61,964 bases of DNA. Origin: an uncultured Oscillospiraceae bacterium. GTDB taxonomy: Bacteria > Bacillota > Clostridia > Oscillospirales > Acutalibacteraceae. Position 1 is the stretch's first letter. Each line of letters opens with the position of its first letter. The notes under the pieces are model-generated. The model worked only from the letters and a program-made list of their open reading frames with translations, had not been told where the DNA came from and ran no database searches. The DNA lies in the NCBI GenBank assembly GCA_900543395.1, contig UQQT01000011.1, positions 1 to 61,964 on the forward strand, written 5' to 3'. Positions 1 to 7,818 of the stretch are shown piece after piece. Position numbers and translations under genes: made by a program.

Positions 1-97
1 AGCAGTCAGTATATTGCACAGTTTCTAACCACTGCCCACTGCCTGCTGTCCACTGTAATAATTTATCGCACGGTAATGCGATAAATTATTGTTTACC
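1..97. repeat. Interspersed repeat copy A (cut by window edge)
   Basis: A non-coding element made of CACTG-type heptamers followed by a perfect 14-bp hairpin: positions 57-70 pair with 77-90 around a 6-nt loop. The core AGTATAT...CTAACCACTGCCC matches copies near 46.7 kb and 59.4 kb. It lies just downstream of the minus-strand sugar kinase and may also act as its 3' hairpin, although there is no good T tail on that strand. The left end of the element is outside the window. Confidence 0.6.
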
Positions 98-1190
98 TGT
101 CAACTCTCGCTCCCGCGCCCGACACAACTTTTTCGACTTCCTTAAGATTTGCCGTCGACGTATCGCCCGGGGTCGTCATTGCGAGCGCGCCGTGCGCCAC
201 GCCGTAATTTACCGCCCTCTGAACGTCGCTATACGTCATCAGACCGTATATAAGACCCGACGCGAACGAGTCTCCGCCGCCGACGCGGTCATATATTTCG
301 AGTCCGGGCAGGTCAAGACCTCTGTAAACCTTGCCGTCGGAATATGCCATTGCACTCCAGTCGTTGACAGTCGCGGTTTTGACCGTTCTCAATGTCGTTG
401 CGATAACCTTGAAATTCGGGTACGCCTTGCAGACCTCGCCGAGCATTTTTACATAGCCGTCGAGATTAAGTTCTTTAAGTCCCTCGTCGTTTCCCTCGAC
501 TTCAAATCCGAGACACGCGGTGAAGTCCTCCTCATTTCCTATCATTACGTCAATATAAGGAGCGATTTTTTTATTTACCTCGCGGGCTTTTTCGAGTCCG
601 CCTATGTTTTTCCATAACGACGGGCGGTAGTTAAGGTCGTACGAAACTATCGTGCCGTATTTTTTCGCTGTTTTGACAGCCTCGATTATAACGTCGGAAG
701 TCGTGTCGGACAGCGCGGCGAATATTCCGCCCGTGTGAAGCCATCTGACGCCGAGCGTGGAGAAAATATACTCAAAGTCGATATCTCCGGCTTTGAGCTT
801 TGAAACAGCCGTATTGCCCCTGTCGGAGACTCCCGACGCACCCCTTATGCCGAATCCTCGCTCGGTAAAATTAAGACCGTTTCTTATCTCTCTGCCGATT
901 CCGTCGTACGGGTACCACTTGATAAGCGACGTATCGACTCCGCCCTGTAAAATAAAGTCCTCGCAGAGCCTGCCTATGTCGTTGTCCGCGAACGCCGTGA
1001 CAACGGACGTTTTCATGCCGAAGCAGCGTCGTAAGCCTCTCGCAACGTTGTATTCTCCGCCGCCCTCCCAGACTCTGAACGAGCGCGCGTTTCTTATCCT
1101 CATGTCGCCGGGGTCAAGACGCAGCATAACCTCGCCGAGCGCGAGCATGTCGAATGCGCAGTCTTTTTTATCCTTTAAATTAAGTAACAT
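93..1190 (-). CDS. kdgK: PfkB-family sugar kinase, probable 2-dehydro-3-deoxygluconokinase
   Basis: Cytoplasmic ribokinase-fold kinase of 365 residues that most likely phosphorylates 2-keto-3-deoxygluconate, the entry step for uronate and pectin sugars into the Entner-Doudoroff aldolase. The sequence shows the N-terminal glycine patch WEGGGEYNVA (about residues 41-50), the DLNYRPSLW stretch (about 195-203) common in KDG kinases, and the C-terminal PfkB signature DRVGGGDSF, in which Asp307 is the expected catalytic base. The start has GGAGATG upstream. The family assignment is firm; the exact substrate is inferred, since fructokinases and ribokinases share the fold. It stands alone, divergent from the next gene. 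Its length is about 20-30 residues above the usual 310-345. Confidence 0.8.
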   Translation of the reverse strand: MLLNLKDKKDCAFDMLALGEVMLRLDPGDMRIRNARSFRVWEGGGEYNVARGLRRCFGMKTSVVTAFADNDIGRLCEDFILQGGVDTSLIKWYPYDGIGREIRNGLNFTERGFGIRGASGVSDRGNTAVSKLKAGDIDFEYIFSTLGVRWLHTGGIFAALSDTTSDVIIEAVKTAKKYGTIVSYDLNYRPSLWKNIGGLEKAREVNKKIAPYIDVMIGNEEDFTACLGFEVEGNDEGLKELNLDGYVKMLGEVCKAYPNFKVIATTLRTVKTATVNDWSAMAYSDGKVYRGLDLPGLEIYDRVGGGDSFASGLIYGLMTYSDVQRAVNYGVAHGALAMTTPGDTSTANLKEVEKVVSGAGARVDR

Positions 1191-1268
1191 AAAATCATCT
1201 CCGAAAACTTTTTATCGTTTGTCAAGTCATATTGTAAAATAAAATAAACTTTTTTTCAATACATTTAA

Positions 1269-1297
1269 TTGACATAACGGCGCGGAAATATTAAAAT
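1269..1297 (+). promoter_or_regulatory. Probable sigma-A promoter of the YnbB-like lyase gene
   Basis: TTGACA at 1269-1274 and TAAAAT at 1292-1297 are separated by exactly 17 nt. The predicted transcript would begin at about 1304, only a few bases before the GTG at 1307, so that start would be nearly leaderless. Confidence 0.6.
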
Positions 1298-1306
1298 ATA
1301 TTCTCG

Positions 1307-2584
1307 GTGATTAAATTGGCTTATAAATTCTTCAATTACGACGAAAGAGTCGAAAAAATGAGCGCAGACGCCCTCGAAAAGGCGAAGCACGTTTTTAATA
1401 AAATAGATTGTGTTACGGAATACAATCAGCAGAAGGTACTCTCCGCCTTTATCGAATACGCCGTCGGCGAGACGGATATGTTCCCCTCGACCGGTTACGG
1501 CAATTCCGACAAGGGCAGGGACAAGCTCGACAAAATAGTCGCTCGCTCGTTCGCAGCGGAGGACGCTCTCATACGTCACTCATTCGCGTGCGGTACCCAC
1601 ACGCTGTGCGTTATGCTGTTCGGTCTGTTAAGACCGGGCGATACCATGCTGTGCGCCACGGGCAGACCGTACGACACGATATGTCCCGTTATCGGCATGG
1701 ACGGCGCACTCGGCACGGGTTCGCTTGCCGACTTCGGCGTAAATTACATGCAGTGTGAGCTTAAAGACAACGGAGATATCGATATAGACGCTGTTGTTAA
1801 GGCGGTTAAGGAAAATAATATTAAAATGGTATATATTCAGCGTTCGAGAGGCTATACGTTAAGACCGAGCCTGAGCGTTGAAAAAATAGAGGAAGTCGCA
1901 AATGCGGTAAAGGCCGTTTCCGACGCGATTATCGCAGTTGACAACTGCTACGGCGAATTTGTACAGAAGGACGAACCCGTTTCCCGCGGAGCCGACATCA
2001 TGGCAGGCTCGCTTATTAAGAATCCAGGAGGCGGACTCGCTCCGTGCGGAGGATATATCGCAGGCAGAGCCGAACTTGTCAAGCTGTGTTCGTACAGAAT
2101 GACGACCGCGTCTCTCGGCAGGGAGGTCGGCGCGACTCTCGGACACACGAGAGAGCTTATGATGGGCTTTTTCAACGCTCCGCACGTAGTCGGCGAGGCT
2201 TTGAAAACCGCTGCGTTTGCATCGGCGCTGTTCGACGACTTCGGATTCGGAACAACTCCGAAATACGACGAGGACAGATTCGACATAATTCAGGCAATAA
2301 AGCTCGGAAATAAAGAAAACCTCATTGCGTTCTGTCAGGGGATTCAGAAAGGCTCTCCCGTAGATTCGTACGCCGTTCCTGAGCCGTGGGATATGCCCGG
2401 TTATCCGAATCAGGTCATAATGGCGGCGGGCGCGTTTACGAACGGTTCGTCCATTGAATTATCCGCCGACGCTCCGTTAAGAGAGCCGTATGCCGTCTGG
2501 ATGCAGGGCGGACTCAATTTTCATACCGGTAAGGTCGGTATAATGCATGCTGCCGACGAAATGGTAAAAAAAGGTCTGATTTGA
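1307..2584 (+). CDS. Methionine gamma-lyase-family PLP protein (YnbB / aluminum-resistance family)
   Basis: Fold-type I pyridoxal-phosphate enzyme of 425 residues, related to cystathionine/methionine gamma-lyases and often annotated as aluminum resistance protein or YnbB; the reaction in cells is not established. The PLP lysine is expected at Lys238 in GSLIKNPGGG, with the cofactor aspartate at Asp212 in VDNCYGE. The family hallmark PSTGYGNSDKGRD lies at residues 60-72. The GTG start has no clear ribosome-binding site and lies about 3 nt after the predicted transcript start; an internal ATG at 1358 preceded by GAAAGAG is an alternative that would give 408 residues. Similarity to the Bacillus N terminus favours the longer form. 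It is a single-gene unit. Confidence 0.82.
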   Translation: MIKLAYKFFNYDERVEKMSADALEKAKHVFNKIDCVTEYNQQKVLSAFIEYAVGETDMFPSTGYGNSDKGRDKLDKIVARSFAAEDALIRHSFACGTHTLCVMLFGLLRPGDTMLCATGRPYDTICPVIGMDGALGTGSLADFGVNYMQCELKDNGDIDIDAVVKAVKENNIKMVYIQRSRGYTLRPSLSVEKIEEVANAVKAVSDAIIAVDNCYGEFVQKDEPVSRGADIMAGSLIKNPGGGLAPCGGYIAGRAELVKLCSYRMTTASLGREVGATLGHTRELMMGFFNAPHVVGEALKTAAFASALFDDFGFGTTPKYDEDRFDIIQAIKLGNKENLIAFCQGIQKGSPVDSYAVPEPWDMPGYPNQVIMAAGAFTNGSSIELSADAPLREPYAVWMQGGLNFHTGKVGIMHAADEMVKKGLI

Positions 2585-2706
2585 AGCTTGATAATTTTGA
2601 ATCGTTATTATTACAGATTATAGAGCTTTAGTCGAAATATACGCGATAATAAAGTGGGCGATTTTTTGTTAAAGTTGACAATCTTTAAAAAACAGACAAT
2701 TTGGTA

Positions 2707-2735
2707 TTGACATAAAACACAATATGTACTATTAT
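2707..2735 (+). promoter_or_regulatory. nrdDG promoter
   Basis: TTGACA at 2707-2712 and TATTAT at 2730-2735 with 17-nt spacing. The first NrdR-box-like site (2717-2732) covers the spacer and the -10 element, the expected arrangement for repression. Confidence 0.65.
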
Positions 2736-2797
2736 AGATTTGCTCGCTATACAATATATAGCATAAGTCAGATAAGCCGATACACAATATATATATT
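2717..2797 (+). promoter_or_regulatory. Three phased NrdR-box-like operators
   Basis: Three 16-nt sites resemble the NrdR consensus ACACwATATwTwGTGT: ACACAATATGTACTAT (2717-2732), ATACAATATATAGCAT (2749-2764) and ACACAATATATATATT (2782-2797). Their starts are 32 and 33 nt apart, close to three helical turns, the canonical spacing of paired NrdR boxes. They sit in and just downstream of the nrdDG promoter, so ATP/dATP-responsive repression by NrdR is the likely control. The third site is the weakest because its right half is poor. No nrdR gene is in this window. Confidence 0.65.
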
Positions 2798-2854
2798 TTT
2801 GGACGGCTGTTTTTCTCAGTATTAATCGTGTAAATATATTCGGAGGGGTAAAAG

Positions 2855-5038
2855 GTGAAGATCATCAAGAGAAACGGCTCGGAAGCCGATTTCGACATTA
2901 ACAAAATAATCAGAGCCGTTTCGCGTGCAAACGAGGCTGTCGGGGAGAACGAGAGACTTACCGACATGCAGATAGACCGTATCGCAAAGAGCGTCGTTCT
3001 TTCGTGCGAGCAGCTCGGCAGATCGCCCAGCGTTGAGGAAGTACAGGACATGGTTGAAAAAATGATCATGGCTCACGGTACGTTTGAGGTTGCAAAAACA
3101 TATATTACATACAGATATAAAAGAGCGCTCGTCCGTCAGTCGAACACGACGGATGATAAGATACTGAGCCTTATCGAGTGCAATAACGAGGAGGCAAAGC
3201 AGGAGAACGCGAATAAGAACCCCGTCGTAAACTCGACGCAGAGAGACTACATGGCAGGCGAGGTATCGAGAGATATTACAGAGAGAATTCTTCTCCCGCA
3301 GGATATCGTCGACGCGCACGAGCAGGGTATTATCCATTTTCACGACTCCGACTATTTCGCGCAGCACATGCACAACTGCGATCTTGTCAATCTCGAGGAC
3401 ATGCTCGAAAACGGCACGGTTATTACCGGTACGCTTATTGAAAGACCCCACAGCTTTTCCACCGCGTGCAATATCGCAACTCAGATAATCGCTCAGGTCG
3501 CGTCCAACCAGTACGGCGGACAGTCGATTTCGCTTACGCATCTGGCTCCGTTCGTACAGGTAAGCCGTGAACGTCTTTATAAAGAGGTTGAGGCGGAGAA
3601 TGAGGATATTCATTCAAATCTTAATAAAGAGCAGATTTCACGCCTTGTCGAGACGAGATTAAGAGACGAGATACGCAGAGGCGTTCAGACCATTCAGTAT
3701 CAGGTCGTAACTCTTTTAACGACAAACGGTCAGGCTCCGTTCGTAACGGTTTCAATGTATCTCAACGAGGCAAAAAATGAGCAGGAGAAAAAGGATCTCG
3801 CCATTATAATCGAGGAGGTTCTTTTACAGAGATATCAGGGCGTTAAGAATGAAAAGGGCGTATGGGTCACGCCTGCGTTCCCGAAGCTTATATATGTTCT
3901 CGAGGAGGACAACGTTCATCCCGGCACGCCTTATTATTACCTTACCGAGCTTGCGGCAAAATGCACCGCGAAGAGAATGGTTCCCGACTACATTTCCGAA
4001 AAGGTAATGCTTAAATTAAAGATAGATAAGAACGGCAACGGCAACTGCTACACATGCATGGGATGCAGAAGCTTCCTTACCCCTTATGTCGACGAGAACG
4101 GCAAGCCTAAGTATTACGGCAGATTCAACCAGGGCGTCGTAACGATTAACCTTGTAGACGTCGCATGTACGGCGGTTGAGGATAAGAAGGACCCCGATAA
4201 ATTCTGGGAGATTCTCGACGAGAGACTCGACCTTTGCCACAAGGCGCTGCGCTGCCGTCACGAGAGACTTTTGGGTACTCCGTCCGACGTTGCGCCTATT
4301 CTTTGGCAGCACGGCGCGCTTGCGAGACTTAAAAAGGGCGAGACAATAGATAAGCTTCTCTACGGCGGATATTCGACGATATCGCTCGGATATGCGGGAC
4401 TTTGGGAGTGCGTTTACGAGGTCACCGGCAAGAAGCTCACCGATCCCGAGGGCAAGGAGTTCGGACTTAAAGTAATGCGTGCGCTCAACGCAGCGTGCAA
4501 AAAGTGGAAAGAGGCGGAGCATATCGACTACTCTCTCTACGGTACACCGCTTGAGTCGACGACATATAAATTTGCAAAAACGCTTCAGAGACGCTTCGGC
4601 ATTATCAAGGGCGTAACAGATAAGGGATATATTACAAACAGCTATCATATTCACGTTACCGAGCCTATCGACGCGTTCGATAAATTAAAATTCGAGGCTC
4701 AGTTCCAGGAGCTTTCCCCCGGCGGCGCGATAAGCTATGTCGAGGTTCCCAATATGCAGCATAATCTTGACGCCGTTTTGCAGGTTATCAGCTTTATTTA
4801 CGACAATATAATGTACGCCGAGCTTAACACGAAGAGCGACTACTGCCAGGTCTGCGGTTATGACGGCGAAATTGAGATAAAAGAAACAGACGGCAAGCTT
4901 GTCTGGGTCTGCCCGCAGTGCGGAAATACCGATCAGGATAAGATGAATGTTGCAAGACGTACGTGCGGATATATCGGCACGCAGTTCTGGAACCAGGGCA
5001 GAACGCAGGAGATTAAGGAAAGAGTGCTGCATCTTTAA
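2855..5038 (+). CDS. nrdD: Anaerobic ribonucleoside-triphosphate reductase (class III)
   Basis: Glycyl-radical enzyme of 727 residues that reduces ribonucleoside triphosphates to deoxyribonucleotides without oxygen. An ATP-cone allosteric domain occupies about residues 1-95 (KIIKRNGSEADFD...). The C-terminal part has two CxxC pairs (CQVC and CPQC) that bind the structural zinc, then the radical site RTCGYIG with Gly705 as the expected radical residue. The GTG start is well placed after CGGAGGGG. The stop overlaps the nrdG start by one base (TAATG), so the two are translationally coupled. The gene indicates an anaerobic lifestyle and is preceded by NrdR-like sites. Confidence 0.97.
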   Translation: MKIIKRNGSEADFDINKIIRAVSRANEAVGENERLTDMQIDRIAKSVVLSCEQLGRSPSVEEVQDMVEKMIMAHGTFEVAKTYITYRYKRALVRQSNTTDDKILSLIECNNEEAKQENANKNPVVNSTQRDYMAGEVSRDITERILLPQDIVDAHEQGIIHFHDSDYFAQHMHNCDLVNLEDMLENGTVITGTLIERPHSFSTACNIATQIIAQVASNQYGGQSISLTHLAPFVQVSRERLYKEVEAENEDIHSNLNKEQISRLVETRLRDEIRRGVQTIQYQVVTLLTTNGQAPFVTVSMYLNEAKNEQEKKDLAIIIEEVLLQRYQGVKNEKGVWVTPAFPKLIYVLEEDNVHPGTPYYYLTELAAKCTAKRMVPDYISEKVMLKLKIDKNGNGNCYTCMGCRSFLTPYVDENGKPKYYGRFNQGVVTINLVDVACTAVEDKKDPDKFWEILDERLDLCHKALRCRHERLLGTPSDVAPILWQHGALARLKKGETIDKLLYGGYSTISLGYAGLWECVYEVTGKKLTDPEGKEFGLKVMRALNAACKKWKEAEHIDYSLYGTPLESTTYKFAKTLQRRFGIIKGVTDKGYITNSYHIHVTEPIDAFDKLKFEAQFQELSPGGAISYVEVPNMQHNLDAVLQVISFIYDNIMYAELNTKSDYCQVCGYDGEIEIKETDGKLVWVCPQCGNTDQDKMNVARRTCGYIGTQFWNQGRTQEIKERVLHL

Positions 5039-5556
5039 TGAACTACGGAGAAATTAAGAACTGCGATATCGCCAACGGTACGGGCGTGCGAGTTACGCTC
5101 TTTGTATCGGGATGTACGAATCACTGCAGGAACTGCTTTCAGCCCCAGACGTGGGATTTTAACTACGGAAAAAAATTTGACACGGAAACGGAAAACGAAA
5201 TATACAAGCTTCTCTCCCCGTCATATATACAGGGACTGACGCTGCTCGGAGGCGAGCCGTTCGAGCCGGAAAATCAGCGCGGGCTTCTTCCGTTTTTAAG
5301 GGAGGTCAAACGCCGTTTCCCCGATAAGAATATTTGGGCGTTCTCGGGCTTTACGTACGAGGAATTGACGAGTAAGGGTTCTCATCCGAACTGCGAATGC
5401 ACGGATGAAATTCTCTCGATTATCGATGTGCTCGTGGACGGACGCTTCGTTGAGGAAAAGAAGAATCTGTCGTTAAGGTTCAGAGGCTCGTCGAATCAGA
5501 GACTCATAGACATGAACGAAACGCGCAGAACGGGTAAGGTTGTCACATTCGAATAA
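5038..5556 (+). CDS. nrdG: Anaerobic ribonucleotide reductase activating protein
   Basis: Radical SAM activase of 172 residues that uses a 4Fe-4S cluster and S-adenosylmethionine to install the glycyl radical on NrdD. The cluster motif is CTNHCRNC (Cys26, Cys30, Cys33), followed by the GGEPF motif that contacts the SAM amino group. Length is typical of the family. It is the second gene of the nrdDG operon, and a hairpin terminator follows. Confidence 0.96.
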   Translation: MNYGEIKNCDIANGTGVRVTLFVSGCTNHCRNCFQPQTWDFNYGKKFDTETENEIYKLLSPSYIQGLTLLGGEPFEPENQRGLLPFLREVKRRFPDKNIWAFSGFTYEELTSKGSHPNCECTDEILSIIDVLVDGRFVEEKKNLSLRFRGSSNQRLIDMNETRRTGKVVTFE

Positions 5557-5621
5557 CGCGGCGGTGATGTTAAAAACGCCCGGAACGCAAAAAAGCATTT
5601 TATTATAAAATATAAAAATTA

Positions 5622-5655
5622 GAAGCCGTAAACGAGTTTTTTACGGTTTCTTTTT
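5622..5655 (+). terminator. Terminator after nrdG
   Basis: An 11-bp stem, GAAGCCGTAAA (5622-5632) with TTTACGGTTTC (5640-5650, one G-T pair), has a 7-nt loop and is followed by TTTTT. Confidence 0.8.
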
Positions 5656-5728
5656 ATATCATATTGTTTTTATTATGTCGGATGTGATAAAATAATATCG
5701 GTTTATTAAATAAAAAGGAAAGTGCGCG

Positions 5729-7663
5729 ATGAAACGAACAGACCCAAAGGACAGCGCAAGCGCGGTCGTACTTTTATCACAAAAAAATAAGAAGGCGTTT
5801 TACGAGCTTTTTAAGTTATATTCACGCGACGTTTATTATATATGTTCCGTTACGGCGGGAGTTACCTACGAACTGTCGGATGAGGTCGCGGAGGTTTTTT
5901 TAAGGCTTTGGCGCGAGTGCGAATCTGTCACGGCGGATAATTTCGAGGACTTATTGTTTACATTGAGCGTCGGTGTGTGTAAGTCGAGGATGAAACATTC
6001 TCTCATGCCGCGCGAGGATAAAACCATAGACGTGTACGACGAGATAAAGAACGTTCCGTCGTTCGAGGATATAAGAAAATCGTTTAATTCATTCGAGCCG
6101 TCGGCGTACAGACCCGACCCGCGGGCTGTCAGCTTTTATAATGAAATGATATCGCTCCTGCCCGAAAAAAACAGGGAAATTCTTATGCTGACCGCGTTTA
6201 CGTCGCTTGGAGCGGAGGACATTGCAAAAAGCGAATCAACCGACGCGGATTTCGTTAAAAATAATTTGAGGGAGAGCTATTCTTTTCTCATTCATCAGGC
6301 GAAACGCGCCGATTTTATGGGATATAAATTTGTCGGATACATTCCGCGCATGGCCGTAATTATCGACGCTCTCGCGCGATGTGTCACGGTTCCTAATGAT
6401 ATATGGATGTCGATTTCAGAGTCGATAGGCTACGACGAAAACGAAAACGGCAATAATGAAGAGAAGAAAACGGAGCCTGTTCCGATACGTGAGATTCCCA
6501 AGGTTAAAAAGAAGCTGTCGCTTACCGCAAAACGCGTTATCGCGGTTACCGTTTCCGTTTTGATTGTGATATGCGCTTCGGCTGCCGGAATTTATTTTAA
6601 TAATAATAAAAAAGAACCCGAATCCGTATCGGTTCCGAATGAAAATATAGTTTCCGACGGCGTGTGGAACGGCGAAACGGGCGATAAATTCGACTCGGGC
6701 AACGGAACGAAGGACGACCCGTATATAATTTCGGACGGCGGACAGCTTGCGTATCTTTCGTCCGTCGTAAATTCCGGCAACGTCGAATATTTTGCGTGTT
6801 ACTACGCGCTCGGCGGTGATATCGTACTCAATAACGCCGATACAAACAATATTTTTACGCCGATAGGGTACAGGAATTCCGATTCCGATTACAAATATTT
6901 CTGCGGTGAATTCGACGGCAGGGGATATTCGATAACGGGACTTAAAACGGACGCTTCGTCGTGTTCGGGTCTGTTCGGCTATCTCAACGACGCGAAAATC
7001 AGAAATTTAAATCTCGTCAGCTGCGACGTTTCGGCGGAGAATTACGCAGGCGGTATAGCGGGTTATTACTCGGCAAAAAGCGGTTCTGCGGGTATATCGT
7101 CATGCGACGTTTCGGGTAAAATTTCGTCCGAAAGCTACGCGGGCGGAATCGTCGGATTCGTTTCGGTCGGCGGACAGTCGTCGTCATTTTCTGTTGATAA
7201 ATGCTCGTCGGAGTCGGCGGTTTCGGCGTCGGTGAAAAGCGCGGGCGGAATTATCGGATATCTTGAGGTTTCCGACGGCGGAGCGAATATTGCAGACTGT
7301 ATGAATTCGGGTGAAATTACGTCGAACGACAACGCGGGCGGAATCGTCGGAGCGAATCAGCTCTTAAACGGCTCGTCGGCGATTAAAACCTGCATAAACG
7401 TCGGTACCGTAACGTGCAAAAACGCGACATTCGGCGCGATTGCGGGGATATGCGACGGCTTCTCCGCGCAGTCGAGAGCGAAAATCGAAAACTGCATTTA
7501 TCTTGATTCGTCATCGGATAAGGCGGTGAATTCGGGCGAAAATTCATATGTAAACGCCGCTGCGATAACAAGAGATCAGTTCTCACAGAGTATTAATTTC
7601 GACGGATTCGACACGGATAAAATCTGGAGTATAAACGCGGGCTCTTTCCCGTCGTTAAAATAA
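5729..7663 (+). CDS. Membrane-anchored sigma-70-like protein with extracellular GLUG repeats
   Basis: 644 residues. About residues 1-190 resemble an ECF-type sigma factor: a region-2-like helix pair (KKAFYELFKLYSRDVYYIC, DEVAEVFLRLWREC) and a region-4-like block with LLPEKNREILMLTAF and a helix-turn-helix-like segment near 160-185. A basic stretch leads to one membrane helix at about 269-290. The rest is secreted, with six GLUG-type repeats (AGGIAGY, AGGIVGF, AGGIIGY, AGGIVGA and variants) at about 405-600, an outside beta-helix-like region often found in surface adhesins. Topology would place the sigma-like part inside. Whether it binds RNA polymerase or DNA is unknown: it could be an active membrane-tethered sigma factor, a decoy, or a scaffold. 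The start has AAAGGA upstream; single-gene unit. Confidence 0.75.
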   Translation: MKRTDPKDSASAVVLLSQKNKKAFYELFKLYSRDVYYICSVTAGVTYELSDEVAEVFLRLWRECESVTADNFEDLLFTLSVGVCKSRMKHSLMPREDKTIDVYDEIKNVPSFEDIRKSFNSFEPSAYRPDPRAVSFYNEMISLLPEKNREILMLTAFTSLGAEDIAKSESTDADFVKNNLRESYSFLIHQAKRADFMGYKFVGYIPRMAVIIDALARCVTVPNDIWMSISESIGYDENENGNNEEKKTEPVPIREIPKVKKKLSLTAKRVIAVTVSVLIVICASAAGIYFNNNKKEPESVSVPNENIVSDGVWNGETGDKFDSGNGTKDDPYIISDGGQLAYLSSVVNSGNVEYFACYYALGGDIVLNNADTNNIFTPIGYRNSDSDYKYFCGEFDGRGYSITGLKTDASSCSGLFGYLNDAKIRNLNLVSCDVSAENYAGGIAGYYSAKSGSAGISSCDVSGKISSESYAGGIVGFVSVGGQSSSFSVDKCSSESAVSASVKSAGGIIGYLEVSDGGANIADCMNSGEITSNDNAGGIVGANQLLNGSSAIKTCINVGTVTCKNATFGAIAGICDGFSAQSRAKIENCIYLDSSSDKAVNSGENSYVNAAAITRDQFSQSINFDGFDTDKIWSINAGSFPSLK

Positions 7664-7669
7664 AAAAAT

Positions 7670-7708
7670 CGCGGAGCCTTCGGCTTGTGCCGTCGGCTCC
7701 GCGTTATT
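7670..7708. terminator. Probable bidirectional terminator
   Basis: A perfect 9-bp stem, CGCGGAGCC (7670-7678) with GGCTCCGCG (7695-7703). A-rich sequence lies to the left and TTATTAT to the right, so it can serve the plus-strand sigma-like gene and, less directly, the convergent peptidase gene. Confidence 0.7.
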
Positions 7709-7757
7709 ATACCATGTCGCAAAGGCGCGTTGTGCCGAAGCGGTATGATTCAATGTT

Positions 7758-7812
7758 CCCCGAAACACACCGAATCTCTGATTTGGATTGTGTTTCGTGG
7801 GGTTATTATTTA
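7758..7812 (+). terminator. Second hairpin in the convergent gap
   Basis: CCCCGAAACACA near 7758-7769 pairs with TGTGTTTCG-T-GGGG (7790-7803) with one bulged T, followed by TTATTATTTATTT. It adds to the preceding terminator. Confidence 0.55.
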
Positions 7813-7818
7813 TTTAAT

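Noticed and set aside
4016..4654. A 212-codon minus-strand open frame within nrdD
   Set aside because: Shadow of the reverse strand of a strongly conserved gene.
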